A stretch of DNA of 64,000 nucleotides, taken from the NCBI RefSeq assembly GCF_048265165.1, contig NZ_JBLXCD010000008.1:62001-126000 (forward strand), written 5' to 3'. Both the position numbers and the translations under genes were made by a program. The notes under the pieces are model-generated. The model searched no databases and had not been told where the DNA came from. It saw nothing but the letters and a program-made list of their open reading frames with translations. Numbering within the stretch: position 1 is the stretch's first letter; each line of letters begins with the position of its first letter. The stretch is from Oceanospirillum sp048265165 (lineage in GTDB: Bacteria > Pseudomonadota > Gammaproteobacteria > Pseudomonadales > Halomonadaceae). This document shows positions 34,308-42,867 of this stretch, in pieces.

Positions 34308-34794
34308 AGCGGTTCCATAGGATTGGTGGCGGTTGAGCGCGTTAATTGTTAACCCGTTTCCGGTGCAGCGTTATCTGGGTTATCGCGTCAGCCATCCGGC
34401 AGTAAATATTTTAGTATTTTAAGCTGACCTCTGAAATCCGACAGGCTTCAGCTATCATTATTGAGTGCTTACTTAATGTTGGTTTTCCAAGAGCTGATTT
34501 CAAGTCTAAATCGCTTTATCTCTCAAATGGTTGGCCGAACGGGCAAGCGCCATAGCATTGCTTAAACCTGATATGAAACCTATCAGGTCTATAACAGGCT
34601 TAAGTATTAAAATGGGTCGTTCCGGTTGGTAAAGGCTTGACCCTGAAGCTTACTTTAGGGTTTAAGCTTGCCCTGTTAGCACGGCCAATCGAACAGTGTT
34701 TCGCTTTTCTCTACTATTTTGTATGGTGTGCATTATTTTGCGCGGTGAGTTTCGGGGCCGCTCTGGGTTCAGATTTTTTATATAGGTGGTTATT
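34308..34794. other. 487-bp region upstream of copZ
   Basis: Holds a CueR-like promoter at 34637-34666 (listed) and a perfect hairpin ACCTGATA-TGAAACC-TATCAGGT at 34566-34588 of unknown role. No gene seen on either strand. Confidence 0.5.
34637..34666 (+). promoter_or_regulatory. CueR/MerR-type copper promoter of copZ-copA
   Basis: A -35 box TTGACC (34637-34642) is followed at an overlong 18-20 nt by TTTAAG/TAAGCT. Between them is the dyad ACCCTGAAG-CTTA-CTTTAGGGT (34640-34661), matching in 8 of 9 arm positions. An overlong spacer filled by an ACC...GGT dyad is the signature of MerR-family regulators such as CueR. No cueR is encoded nearby. Confidence 0.7.
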
Positions 34795-35001
34795 GTGAGT
34801 AAAGAAATGGTTATTACCCTGGAAGGCTTATCCTGTAACGGTTGTGTGAACTCGGTAACCACAGCCTTGATGATGGTGGATGGGGTTGAGCAGGCCGATG
34901 TGACACTTTATGAAGCTCACGTTACCGGTACGATGAAGCTCGAAGATCTGATCGATGCGGTGGAAGAAGCCGGTTTTGATGCGGAAGAGAAAAAGGACTG
35001 A
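34795..35001 (+). CDS. copZ: Copper chaperone / HMA-domain protein (CopZ-like)
   Basis: 68 residues, a single heavy-metal-associated domain. The metal motif is GLSCNGCV (usually GM.C..C), with Leu in the Met position. It would hand Cu(I) to CopA encoded 182 nt downstream. GTG 34795 is chosen because AGGTGG lies 5 nt upstream; other starts at 34786 or 34807 are possible. Preceded by the CueR-like promoter. Confidence 0.85.
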   Translation: MSKEMVITLEGLSCNGCVNSVTTALMMVDGVEQADVTLYEAHVTGTMKLEDLIDAVEEAGFDAEEKKD

Positions 35002-35058
35002 GACTAAAAATCTTAAGAACGAATGGTTTTTCAAATATCTGTTGTGACCTGTATTTGT

Positions 35059-35078
35059 GATCCGGCTTAGGCCGGATC
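35059..35078 (+). promoter_or_regulatory. Intercistronic hairpin between copZ and copA
   Basis: GATCCGGC (35059-35066) TTAG GCCGGATC (35071-35078), perfect 8-bp stem with no T-tract; may stabilise the copZ mRNA end. Confidence 0.5.
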
Positions 35079-35137
35079 AACCATTTCTGATGGCCGGGAA
35101 TCTTACTCTCTTCCCTGATCATACATGACTTGAGTGA

Positions 35138-35175
35138 AGTTGAGCCGTTTGTGGGGAGTTGAGCCGTTTGTGGGG
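35138..35175 (+). repeat. Tandem 19-bp duplication just upstream of copA
   Basis: AGTTGAGCCGTTTGTGGGG occurs exactly twice (35138-35156, 35157-35175), ending 8 nt before the copA start. Probably a recent slippage duplication in the leader and ribosome-binding region. Confidence 0.9.
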
Positions 35176-35183
35176 AAAGGGTT

Positions 35184-37475
35184 ATGTCTGAAATAAATAA
35201 AACTGATCAGGAGCAAAAATATCGTTTTGCTCTGCGCGGAATGCACTGTGCCAGTTGCGTACAGCAGGTACAGAGTGCGCTGGATCAGCTGGAAGGCATT
35301 GAGAAAGCCGAGGTCAATCTGCCGGATCGTTCTGCCAGTGTCCTCGCATCGGCGGAACCGGCTCAGGTGATTGCGGCGGTTGAAGAGGCCGGTTTTGGTG
35401 CCACACTGCTGGATGATGACTACGGCGAAGATGAGCGTCAGGCAGAGGAACGGGCTCATTACTATCAGCAGTTAAAGAAAACCGCCGCCGCGCTGGCGCT
35501 GGGTATTCCGCTGATGGTGATGATGTTTTGGGATGGTATGCCGGTGTTGAGTACTGCACCTGGTCAGATCTTCTGGCAGATCACAGGGTTGCTGACGTTG
35601 GCGGTGATGGTTTATTCCGGTGGCCACTTCTACCAGGGGGCATGGTCGGCCTTTAAAAATCACTACGCCAATATGGACACCCTGATCGCTCTGGGCACGG
35701 GTACGGCTTGGCTGTTTTCTATGCTGATCTCTTTCTGGCCGGATCTGGTGCCGGAGCAGGCACGCCATGTCTACTTTGAAGCGGCGGTCTTTATTATCGG
35801 CCTGGTAAATCTGGGGCAGGCGTTGGAAAGTCGGGCCCGTGGCCAGGCTTCTCAGGCGATCCGTAAGCTATTGACTCTACAGCCGGAAACCGCCCGTCTG
35901 ATCCGAAAAGAGGATGGCGAAGAGGTGGATATGCGCATCGAGTCGATCCAGGTGCGGGATATGATTCGGGTGCGTCCCGGTGAAAAGATCCCGGTGGATG
36001 GCAAGGTGATGGAGGGGGAAACCCGGATCGATGAATCCATGCTGACCGGTGAGCCGATGCCGGTGAGTAAAAAGAAAAAGGATGAGGTCACCGCAGGTAC
36101 CCTGAACCAGAGCGGCACCATTCGTATCCGCACCTTGCGGGTTGGCAGCGATACCGCCCTGGCAAAGATTATTGATCAGGTACGCCAGGCACAGAATGCC
36201 AAACCATCGTTAGGCCGCTTAGCTGACAAAGTTGCAGCAGTGTTTGTGCCTTCGGTATTGATTATTGCTGTTCTGACGGCTCTGGCGTGGTTTAACTTCG
36301 GCCCGGAACCGGTTTCCGCTTATATGCTGGTCACGACGATGACGGTGTTAGTGATTGCTTGCCCCTGTGCACTGGGCTTAGCCACGCCGATGTCGATTAT
36401 GGTAGGAGTGGGTAAGGCGGCGGAGCACGGTATTCTGATTCGACGTGGTGATGCTTTACAGCAGGCGGCAGAAGTCGATGTGGTGGTGCTGGATAAAACG
36501 GGGACAGTCACTCAGGGGCACCCTGAAGTGACAGATCTGGTACTGCTGGATGCGGGTAAAGCTCAGGGTTTAACCGAACATGATCTGCTTAGGTTTGCGG
36601 TCAGTCTGGAAGTCGCGTCTGAGCATCCTCTGGCCCAGGCGATTGTAAGCCGGGCGAAGCTTGAAGGTATTTCCGTCCAGGAAGCCAGCGATATTCAGCC
36701 GGTGGCAGGACAGGGTATTCAGGGTCAGTTTGTTGCCGATGATTCTGACGTAAGCCAGCGCTTACTGCTGGGTAACCGTGCTCTGATGCAGGAATTTAAG
36801 CTGGAGTTGAGCACTGCTGAAGCTCAGATGCAGTCTCTGGCGGAACAGGGTAAAACACCGGTATTACTGGGGCTGAATGGGGCGGTGATCGGGGTATTAG
36901 CGATTGCTGATCCGGTAAAAACTGACTCCAATGCCGCTATCGCCCGTCTGAAAAAGCAGGGCGTGACCGTGATGATGCTCACCGGTGACAATCGTATAAC
37001 GGCTCAGGCAGTGGCGAACGAAGTGGGGATTGATCAGGTGATTGCTGAGGTCATGCCGGATCATAAGGCCGATGAGATTCGTAAGCTGCAGCAGCAAGGG
37101 CTCAAAGTAGCTATGGTCGGTGACGGTATCAATGATGCACCGGCATTGGCTCAGGCGGATGTGGGTATGGCGATCGGAACGGGAACCGATATCGCCATTG
37201 AGAGCGCAGATTTGACTCTGATGCGAGGTTCTCTGCAGGGTATCGCTGATGCCATGGAGATTTCGTCACTGACCGTAAACAATATCAAGCAGAACCTGCT
37301 AGGGGCTTTTATCTATAACAGTATTGGTATTCCGCTGGCCGCTGGGGTGTTATTCCCCTTGTATGGCTTTTTACTGAATCCGGCCTTTGCCGGCGCTGCC
37401 ATGGCGATGTCATCGGTGACTGTGGTAAGTAACGCTAACCGTCTTAGGTTGAAGAAGCTGTCGGCAAAGAGATAA
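35184..37475 (+). CDS. copA: Copper-translocating P-type ATPase
   Basis: 763 residues. Exports Cu(I) across the inner membrane. One N-terminal HMA domain (GMHCASC, about 14-20), eight membrane segments, the TGE loop (SMLTGEPMPV), the CPC metal motif in VIACPCALGLATP, the phosphorylation site DKTGT, SEHPLA and MVGDGINDAPAL. Good Shine-Dalgarno within GGGGAAAGGG. Forms a unit with copZ and a 29-residue peptide. Confidence 0.96.
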   Translation: MSEINKTDQEQKYRFALRGMHCASCVQQVQSALDQLEGIEKAEVNLPDRSASVLASAEPAQVIAAVEEAGFGATLLDDDYGEDERQAEERAHYYQQLKKTAAALALGIPLMVMMFWDGMPVLSTAPGQIFWQITGLLTLAVMVYSGGHFYQGAWSAFKNHYANMDTLIALGTGTAWLFSMLISFWPDLVPEQARHVYFEAAVFIIGLVNLGQALESRARGQASQAIRKLLTLQPETARLIRKEDGEEVDMRIESIQVRDMIRVRPGEKIPVDGKVMEGETRIDESMLTGEPMPVSKKKKDEVTAGTLNQSGTIRIRTLRVGSDTALAKIIDQVRQAQNAKPSLGRLADKVAAVFVPSVLIIAVLTALAWFNFGPEPVSAYMLVTTMTVLVIACPCALGLATPMSIMVGVGKAAEHGILIRRGDALQQAAEVDVVVLDKTGTVTQGHPEVTDLVLLDAGKAQGLTEHDLLRFAVSLEVASEHPLAQAIVSRAKLEGISVQEASDIQPVAGQGIQGQFVADDSDVSQRLLLGNRALMQEFKLELSTAEAQMQSLAEQGKTPVLLGLNGAVIGVLAIADPVKTDSNAAIARLKKQGVTVMMLTGDNRITAQAVANEVGIDQVIAEVMPDHKADEIRKLQQQGLKVAMVGDGINDAPALAQADVGMAIGTGTDIAIESADLTLMRGSLQGIADAMEISSLTVNNIKQNLLGAFIYNSIGIPLAAGVLFPLYGFLLNPAFAGAAMAMSSVTVVSNANRLRLKKLSAKR

Positions 37476-37489
37476 CGGAGGAATGAGCG

Positions 37490-37579
37490 ATGGGTTTACT
37501 GGTTAATCTGGCCGGATTTGCCTTGATCGGGCTGGTGATCTGGTGGTTTTGGCTGAAGCGGCCAAACTCGGGTCAATAG
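37490..37579 (+). CDS. Very small membrane peptide (29 residues) downstream of copA
   Basis: Sequence begins MGLLVNLAGFALIGLVIWWF and ends LKRPNSGQ: a single membrane helix with a basic tail. GGAGG lies 8 nt before ATG 37490, excellent for translation, and the gene follows copA by 14 nt. It resembles the N-terminal membrane anchor of small cupredoxin-like proteins found after copA in some gammaproteobacteria, without the cupredoxin part. Possibly a regulator or partner of CopA; this is inference. Confidence 0.6.
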   Translation: MGLLVNLAGFALIGLVIWWFWLKRPNSGQ

Positions 37580-37600
37580 GGTTACTGAATTTTAAGCAAT

Positions 37601-37629
37601 GATAAAAAAAGGGGAGCCGCTTGGCTCCC
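37601..37629 (-). terminator. Terminator for the minus-strand SQR gene
   Basis: GGGAGCC (37612-37618) GCTT GGCTCCC (37623-37629) with seven As on the left, which is a U-tract on the minus strand. Confidence 0.82.
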
Positions 37630-37713
37630 GTGTCCTATCCGTTATGTCAGGCTGCCTCAGTTAGAGGTTGCCTGAATAAACAGACCAGCAGAGTTCTATG
37701 CTGTTCGTTAACG

Positions 37714-38985
37714 CTATTTCAGGCGTTCGATACCGATCATTTTGAGAAGCTGTTTCTCATAGAAGGGCTCAGGGTTACCTGTTTTCATCTTGCGGATAAA
37801 GTATTTTTCAAAAGCTACCTTCGCCAGGTGTACCCACTTTCCTTTTTTAAACCAGCTGACGTTGCGGGGCGGGATCTGTGGAATGGCAACAAAAGCAGCA
37901 CCCGTATCGCCCATATCCGCAAGGCATATAGCGTTCCAGGTAGCCTGTGCTTCGGGTTCCTCACCTTTCAGTACCGCATCCAGATTTTCAACAATGGCGG
38001 TGACCATAGACTCAATCATATAGCCGGTTTTTGGTACGCCAGTCGGTACAGGTGTCACTTCAGTTGGAGCAATGGCGATGCAGACGCCAGCGGACCAGAT
38101 ATTGTTATATGCCATGCTGCGTTGATAGTTATCAATTTTAACAAAGCCCCGTGGGTTACAAAGATCCGGGACATTTGCAACACAATCTACGCCTTTAAAA
38201 GCGGGTAGCATCATCGAGTGCTTAAATGGTAACTCATGTTGTTTGATTACTTCGCCGCTGTCATTGTGCTCATCGACGTACATGATACCTTCTTCAACCT
38301 TAGATACTTTGGCGTTACAGATCCATTTGATATGGTGAGCACGTAACTCAGATTCGAGCATCGACTTAGAGTCACCAACACCCCCCAGGCCCAGATGACC
38401 GATATAGGGTTCGCTGGTAACAAAGGTCATGGGCACTTTGTCGCGGATTTTACGGTTTTGCAGCTCTTTATTCAGAATAAAGGCGTATTCGTAAGCTGGG
38501 CCAAAACAGCTGGCACCGGCCATAGCACCTACGATAACAGGGCCGGGGTCTTCGCAGAGTTGTTCAAAGTTTTTGTAGGAATCCAGTGCATGGGGCAAAG
38601 AGCAAACTGATTGAGTGTGGCCACCATTAGGGCCTGAGCCTTCGACTTCATCAAAAGCGAGTTTTGGGCCGGTCATAATCAGCAGGTGATCATAGTTAAC
38701 GGTTTCGCTGTTCGCCAAGGTTAGGCTGTTGTTTTCAGGACTGATGGTGTCCACCGCCTGAGGGATAAAGTTGATATTGTGTTTCTGCAGGTGAGGGGAA
38801 ATTTTGAAACTGATCTCTTCGGAATCTCGCCAGCCAACGGCGACCCAAGGGTTGGATGGGACAAACTGAAAGTAGTCCCTTTCGTTGATTACGGTAATCT
38901 CATGAGATTTATCCAGTTTGTGGCGTAACTCGTACGCCGCTGCCATGCCGCCGGTTCCGGCACCTAGAATAACGATATGAGCCAT
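37714..38985 (-). CDS. sqr: Sulfide:quinone oxidoreductase
   Basis: 423 residues, FAD-dependent membrane-associated enzyme oxidising sulfide and passing electrons to quinone. N-terminal Rossmann motif GAGTGGMAAAYEL. The three conserved catalytic cysteines are at 128 (SVCSLP), 160 (AGASCFGP) and 354 (NAICLADMGDTG), almost exactly as in the characterised Acidithiobacillus enzyme. C-terminal amphipathic region about 380-423. AAAGGAGG precedes the ATG but is partly enclosed in a hairpin arm (see 38984-39042). Confidence 0.9.
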   Translation of the reverse strand: MAHIVILGAGTGGMAAAYELRHKLDKSHEITVINERDYFQFVPSNPWVAVGWRDSEEISFKISPHLQKHNINFIPQAVDTISPENNSLTLANSETVNYDHLLIMTGPKLAFDEVEGSGPNGGHTQSVCSLPHALDSYKNFEQLCEDPGPVIVGAMAGASCFGPAYEYAFILNKELQNRKIRDKVPMTFVTSEPYIGHLGLGGVGDSKSMLESELRAHHIKWICNAKVSKVEEGIMYVDEHNDSGEVIKQHELPFKHSMMLPAFKGVDCVANVPDLCNPRGFVKIDNYQRSMAYNNIWSAGVCIAIAPTEVTPVPTGVPKTGYMIESMVTAIVENLDAVLKGEEPEAQATWNAICLADMGDTGAAFVAIPQIPPRNVSWFKKGKWVHLAKVAFEKYFIRKMKTGNPEPFYEKQLLKMIGIERLK

Positions 38986-39042
38986 CGCAGGCCTCCTTTG
39001 AGGTGAAAGGCGTTATTTATTGTTTTCTTATAAGCCTGCGAT
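38984..39042 (-). promoter_or_regulatory. Hairpin enclosing the SQR ribosome-binding site and start codon
   Basis: ATCGCAGGC (38984-38992) and GCCTGCGAT (39034-39042) are perfect 9-bp inverted arms. In the minus-strand mRNA the 3' arm covers the end of the Shine-Dalgarno and the first bases of the ATG, with a 41-nt loop. Folding would hide the start, so translation may be regulated. Confidence 0.5.
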
Positions 39043-39081
39043 CTATCTTAGTAATTTTCTATTATATTAGCAAATTCAAAA

Positions 39082-39720
39082 TTAGTGTTTTTTGAATTTA
39101 TCCCCCCAAACTTCTTTTAAACGATGATCACGGCCACAGCTGCTACGGTAAAAAGTATACCGAATAGGATTTTTCATATAGTAATCCTGGTGATAGTCTT
39201 CTGCCGGATAGAAAGTACTTGCAGGTTTAATCTCAGTCTGAATTTTTTGATTAAAATTTTGCTGGTGCTCTGCCTTACTTATTTCAGCCAGACGGCTCTG
39301 CTCATTATCCAGTGGGTAGATACCTGAGCGGTACTGGCTACCAGCATCGCAAAACTGACGATTGACTGCGAAAGGGTCAATGTTCACCCAAAATATATCA
39401 AGCAATGTTTGGTAGCTGACAACCTCAGGGTCATAAATGATCTCTACAGCTTCAGTGTGACCCGTCACACCAGCAGAGACTTCCCGGTAAGTTGGATTCT
39501 GTTTATGGCCGTCGGTATAACCGGATGTCGTGCTAATAACCCCTTCAGTGCCATCGAAAGGGGGCTCCATACACCAAAAGCACCCTCCGGCAAAAATGGC
39601 ACGGGCTTCTTTAGCCTGGCTGACAGGGCTGATCAGTAAGGTGGCAGAGATAAAAAATAGAGCGATAACTTTTCCGGATACAGAGGAAAGGTGCCGGGCC
39701 ACAGATGATGACTTTTTCAT
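39082..39720 (-). CDS. msrA: Peptide methionine (S)-sulfoxide reductase, exported
   Basis: 212 residues. Repairs methionine S-sulfoxide. A signal peptide (about 1-36, ending PVSQAKEA) precedes the catalytic domain with GGCFWCMEPPF. C-terminal Cys residues (SSCGRDH) could serve as resolving cysteines. The exported location is less common for MsrA. ATG 39720 is preceded by AGGAG at 7 nt; an in-frame start 12 codons earlier is poor. It lies between the hybrid kinase and SQR genes. Confidence 0.92.
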   Translation of the reverse strand: MKKSSSVARHLSSVSGKVIALFFISATLLISPVSQAKEARAIFAGGCFWCMEPPFDGTEGVISTTSGYTDGHKQNPTYREVSAGVTGHTEAVEIIYDPEVVSYQTLLDIFWVNIDPFAVNRQFCDAGSQYRSGIYPLDNEQSRLAEISKAEHQQNFNQKIQTEIKPASTFYPAEDYHQDYYMKNPIRYTFYRSSCGRDHRLKEVWGDKFKKH

Positions 39721-39781
39721 AGAAAAACTCCTTAGATGATAAACAGGAATACGCAATAGCCAGGCTAATGGATTCAGGTTT

Positions 39782-41623
39782 TCACTGTTTGTCTGTCACT
39801 GGAGTTCCATTCCAGCGCTTTAGGGATTGCTGGAGCAGGTTCATATCCAGTGGTTTTGCCAGAAAGTCCTGCATACCGGCATCAAGGCAACTTTGCCGAT
39901 CAACAGCCATGACATTGGCGGTTAACGCGACAATGGCTGTGTTTCTGTTAGGCCCACTGCCCCGTCTGATCTCATGACTACAGGTCAGCCCGTCCATCAC
40001 GGGCATCTGGCAGTCCATCATGATGAGGCTGTACTTTTTCCCATGGCACATTTCAAGGGCAATCCGGCCATTCTCGGCAAGCTCGGTTTCATATCCCATT
40101 CGTCTGAGAATGGTGGTGATCAGCTTTGCATTGACCGGGTTGTCTTCTACGACCAGCACAGACTCGGACTCATGGACTGCAGGGCTTATCTCTGAGGGCG
40201 CCTGATTTTGTGCTGAAGAAGCTATCAGCTGTTCTTGTTTAATCTGAACCGGAATATTGAACCAGAAAACAGACCCCTGTCCGGGCTTGCTTTGTACGCC
40301 TACCTGTCCATTCATAGCGGCAATAATCTCCCGGCATAGGGAGAGTCCAAGCCCACTGCCACCATAGTGCCGGGTGATGGAGCTGTCCGCTTGAGTAAAT
40401 GGCGTAAACAGGTGCTGTTGCACATCCTCAGAGATACCGATACCCGTATCTTCAATCTCGATATGCAGAGTGCTTTCGATTCTTGCCATAGAATCTGGCG
40501 GAGCTTGCTCCAGTGGGATATCAGGTAATATCAGGTGAATACGTAACGTAATACAGCCTGTTTCGGTAAATTTTACGGCATTACCCAGCAGGTTGATCAT
40601 AATTTGTTGTAAGCGAAGTGGGTCGCTGATGATCTCTCGTGGCTGGTTTGGTGCTATATCCAGTATGAATTCAAGTTTTTTTTCTGTCAGGCTGGCATTG
40701 ATAACTGAGCGCGCATTCTTAGCGCAAAGAGTTAAGTCGAAGGTTTTAGCTTCAATGGGCATTTTTTTCTGTTGCAGCCTGGAAAGATCCAGAACATTGT
40801 TGATCAGGTTTAGCAGAGCCTCTCCGGAGGCATTGATATCTTCCAGAAGAGAAGCGGTGCCAGGCAGCTTCTGAATCTCCTTTTCCATCTTCAGGAGGGC
40901 AATCGATCCGAGTATTCCATTGAGCGGGGTTCTTATCTCATGGCTCATATTGGACAGGAAGTAGCTTTTACTTTGGTTTGCAGCTTCAGCTTTCAGTGCA
41001 AGTCGTTGATTACGGCGCAGCTCCAGGTAGTTGATCAGCGTGAATATACTGGCTACGGCCAGAATGCTGATCAGGAGAAAGACAACCCAACGATAATTAT
41101 CCTGAACTTTAACAGCAAAACGGCTCTCGGTTTCAGAGATGGCCGAAGCAATCGTTCGCGATGAGTGCATAAAGCGGGGGATAAAACTCTGCATACGCTC
41201 AATGTAGCGTTTGGCTTGTTCCGGCGTCAGGGCTTCAAGGTCATCTTCCAGGTTGATCATAATGGCCTGCAGGCGCTCAACCTCAGCGAGTATATCTCGG
41301 TCAAGCTGTTCGATGAGTTGGCGGGTGGTGCCAGAGGAGATGATATTGATGCGACTCCAGAGAATCTCCATACGAAAGCTGACATCATCGGACTGATCTG
41401 GCGATGGTGTAACAATGAATGTATTCAGCTCATTGATCAGTCTCAGAAGTTCAACTTCAATCCGGGTACTGTTCCAGTAACGTTCGTCTTTGGTCAGCAT
41501 AGAGAACTCTTCGATCTCTCTTTCTAGACGAAACAGGGACGCTGCAATAAAGAAAACCAACACGATAAGGCTTAAAGCCAGTACGATAGGTTTGATCAGA
41601 CCTGAGCGTCTATTTTTTATCAC
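39782..41623 (-). CDS. Hybrid sensor histidine kinase with C-terminal receiver
   Basis: 613 residues. Membrane helix about 11-32, periplasmic helical sensing region about 35-180, second helix about 182-202, HisKA with His228 in 'NMSHEIRTPLNG', HATPase (DTGIGISEDVQQHLFTPF, GGSGLGLSLCREI) and a receiver with Asp537 in 'IMMDCQMPVMDG'. No phosphotransfer domain or separate regulator is nearby, so the output is unknown. The gene for a SUOX-fold exported protein lies 40 nt upstream and an exported MsrA 61 nt downstream, suggesting that oxidative or sulfur conditions are sensed. Confidence 0.92.
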   Translation of the reverse strand: MIKNRRSGLIKPIVLALSLIVLVFFIAASLFRLEREIEEFSMLTKDERYWNSTRIEVELLRLINELNTFIVTPSPDQSDDVSFRMEILWSRINIISSGTTRQLIEQLDRDILAEVERLQAIMINLEDDLEALTPEQAKRYIERMQSFIPRFMHSSRTIASAISETESRFAVKVQDNYRWVVFLLISILAVASIFTLINYLELRRNQRLALKAEAANQSKSYFLSNMSHEIRTPLNGILGSIALLKMEKEIQKLPGTASLLEDINASGEALLNLINNVLDLSRLQQKKMPIEAKTFDLTLCAKNARSVINASLTEKKLEFILDIAPNQPREIISDPLRLQQIMINLLGNAVKFTETGCITLRIHLILPDIPLEQAPPDSMARIESTLHIEIEDTGIGISEDVQQHLFTPFTQADSSITRHYGGSGLGLSLCREIIAAMNGQVGVQSKPGQGSVFWFNIPVQIKQEQLIASSAQNQAPSEISPAVHESESVLVVEDNPVNAKLITTILRRMGYETELAENGRIALEMCHGKKYSLIMMDCQMPVMDGLTCSHEIRRGSGPNRNTAIVALTANVMAVDRQSCLDAGMQDFLAKPLDMNLLQQSLKRWNGTPVTDKQ

Positions 41624-41663
41624 GGCGGCAGCACTCCAACGGCAGAACAGCGGATTGTCTAAT

Positions 41664-42161
41664 CTAATTTACAACAAGTGTTTTTAATTGCCAGATGGCG
41701 TGGGCCTGATAGGGAGGAATATTAATGGCAGGTTGATCAGAGAAGGGATAAAGAACCCAGAGGGGGCCCTTGTCTCGGATACGCATTCTTTTTCCATCCA
41801 TGGCATAGGCGATAAAGGCGTTATGTTCAATAAGGGTATCAACGGCTACCTGAATAGAGTAATCGTTGAGGGCGATCATCGTCACGTGTTTACCTTTAGG
41901 ATCAATATGCAAATGTTTCATCAGATTTTTGAACGTCACTGATGAGAAAGTATGCTCTTTATCGGTCCAGATCGTTTTGGTGCGAACCTGGGTAGTTGGT
42001 AGAGCCTTGAGTTCGGCTAATGTAAAGCTTGCTGAGGCATCTTTACTTTGAACCGTTAATACAGGGCGCTGAGCCATCGCATTCAAGGACAAAAAGAACA
42101 ACAACGTAATAAACGCAATTCGAGCTAAATATCGCCAGTCTGACAAAGGGGTAGCCTTCAT
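41664..42161 (-). CDS. Exported sulfite-oxidase-fold (Oxidoreductase_molyb-like) protein without cysteine
   Basis: 165 residues. Hydrophobic signal about 14-30 (IAFITLLFFLSLNAMAQ). The mature part has 'LTVQSKDASASFTLAELKAL', 'VTFKNLMKHL', 'NAFIAYAMDGKRMRIRDKGP' and 'LWVLYPFSD', the pattern of molybdopterin-binding oxidoreductase folds. It contains no cysteine at all, so it cannot bind molybdopterin in the usual way. Such small proteins commonly precede membrane kinases or cyclases and probably sense rather than catalyse. Confidence 0.75.
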   Translation of the reverse strand: MKATPLSDWRYLARIAFITLLFFLSLNAMAQRPVLTVQSKDASASFTLAELKALPTTQVRTKTIWTDKEHTFSSVTFKNLMKHLHIDPKGKHVTMIALNDYSIQVAVDTLIEHNAFIAYAMDGKRMRIRDKGPLWVLYPFSDQPAINIPPYQAHAIWQLKTLVVN

Positions 42162-42218
42162 AGATCAGACTCCTAAAGTTTTCGTATGATAATTTGTAGT
42201 TATTTTATATTTTTCAGG

Positions 42219-42255
42219 CGAAAAAAAACCGGCTACTGAAATAGCAGCCGGTTAG
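42219..42255 (-). terminator. Terminator after sodB
   Basis: ACCGGCT (42228-42234) pairs with AGCCGGTT (42246-42253); the As on the left form the U-tract on the minus strand. Confidence 0.88.
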
Positions 42256-42282
42256 GCAATTCCGAAGAATATTAACCTAAAC

Positions 42283-42867
42283 TTATGCTGCGAAGTTAGC
42301 CGCTGCAAAGTCCCAGTTCGCCAGAGCCCAGAAACCTTTCAGGTAGTTAGGACGAACATTACGGTAGTCAATGTAGTATGCGTGTTCCCACAGATCAACC
42401 GTCAGCAGAGCCGTTTGGCCAGCAGTCATTGGTGTGCCAGCGTTGCTGGTGTTAACGATTTCCAGAGAACCGTCAGCGTTCTTAATCAGCCAGGTCCAGC
42501 TGGAGCCGAAATTGTTTACAGCTTTGTCGTTAAACTCAGTCTGGAAAGCGTCGAAAGAACCCCACTTAGCGTTGATAGCATCTGCCAGAGCGCCAGTTGG
42601 CTGACCGCCACCGTTTGGAGACAGGCTGTTCCAGTAAAAGGTGTGGTTCCAGATCTGCGCTGCATTGTTGAAGACAGGGCCAGCAGGTGCAGCTTTGATA
42701 ACTTCTTCCAGAGTTTTACCTTCAAACTCAGTACCTGGAACCAGACCATTCAGCTTGTCCACGTATGTGTTGTGGTGTTTGCCGTGGTGGAATTCCAGGG
42801 TTTCAGCTGAGATATGTGGCTCAAGTGCTGATTTGTCATACGGCAGTGCAGGTAATTCAAATGCCAT
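42283..42867 (-). CDS. sodB: Iron superoxide dismutase
   Basis: 194 residues. Cytoplasmic enzyme for superoxide removal. Metal ligands: His in 'LEFHHGKHHNTYV', His in 'IWNHTFYWNSL', and 'DLWEHAYYIDYRN'. The Fe-type signature AAQIWNHTFYW, rather than the Mn form, supports SodB. Start at 42867 begins the standard MAFELPALPYDKS; two upstream in-frame ATGs are unlikely. Confidence 0.95.
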   Translation of the reverse strand: MAFELPALPYDKSALEPHISAETLEFHHGKHHNTYVDKLNGLVPGTEFEGKTLEEVIKAAPAGPVFNNAAQIWNHTFYWNSLSPNGGGQPTGALADAINAKWGSFDAFQTEFNDKAVNNFGSSWTWLIKNADGSLEIVNTSNAGTPMTAGQTALLTVDLWEHAYYIDYRNVRPNYLKGFWALANWDFAAANFAA

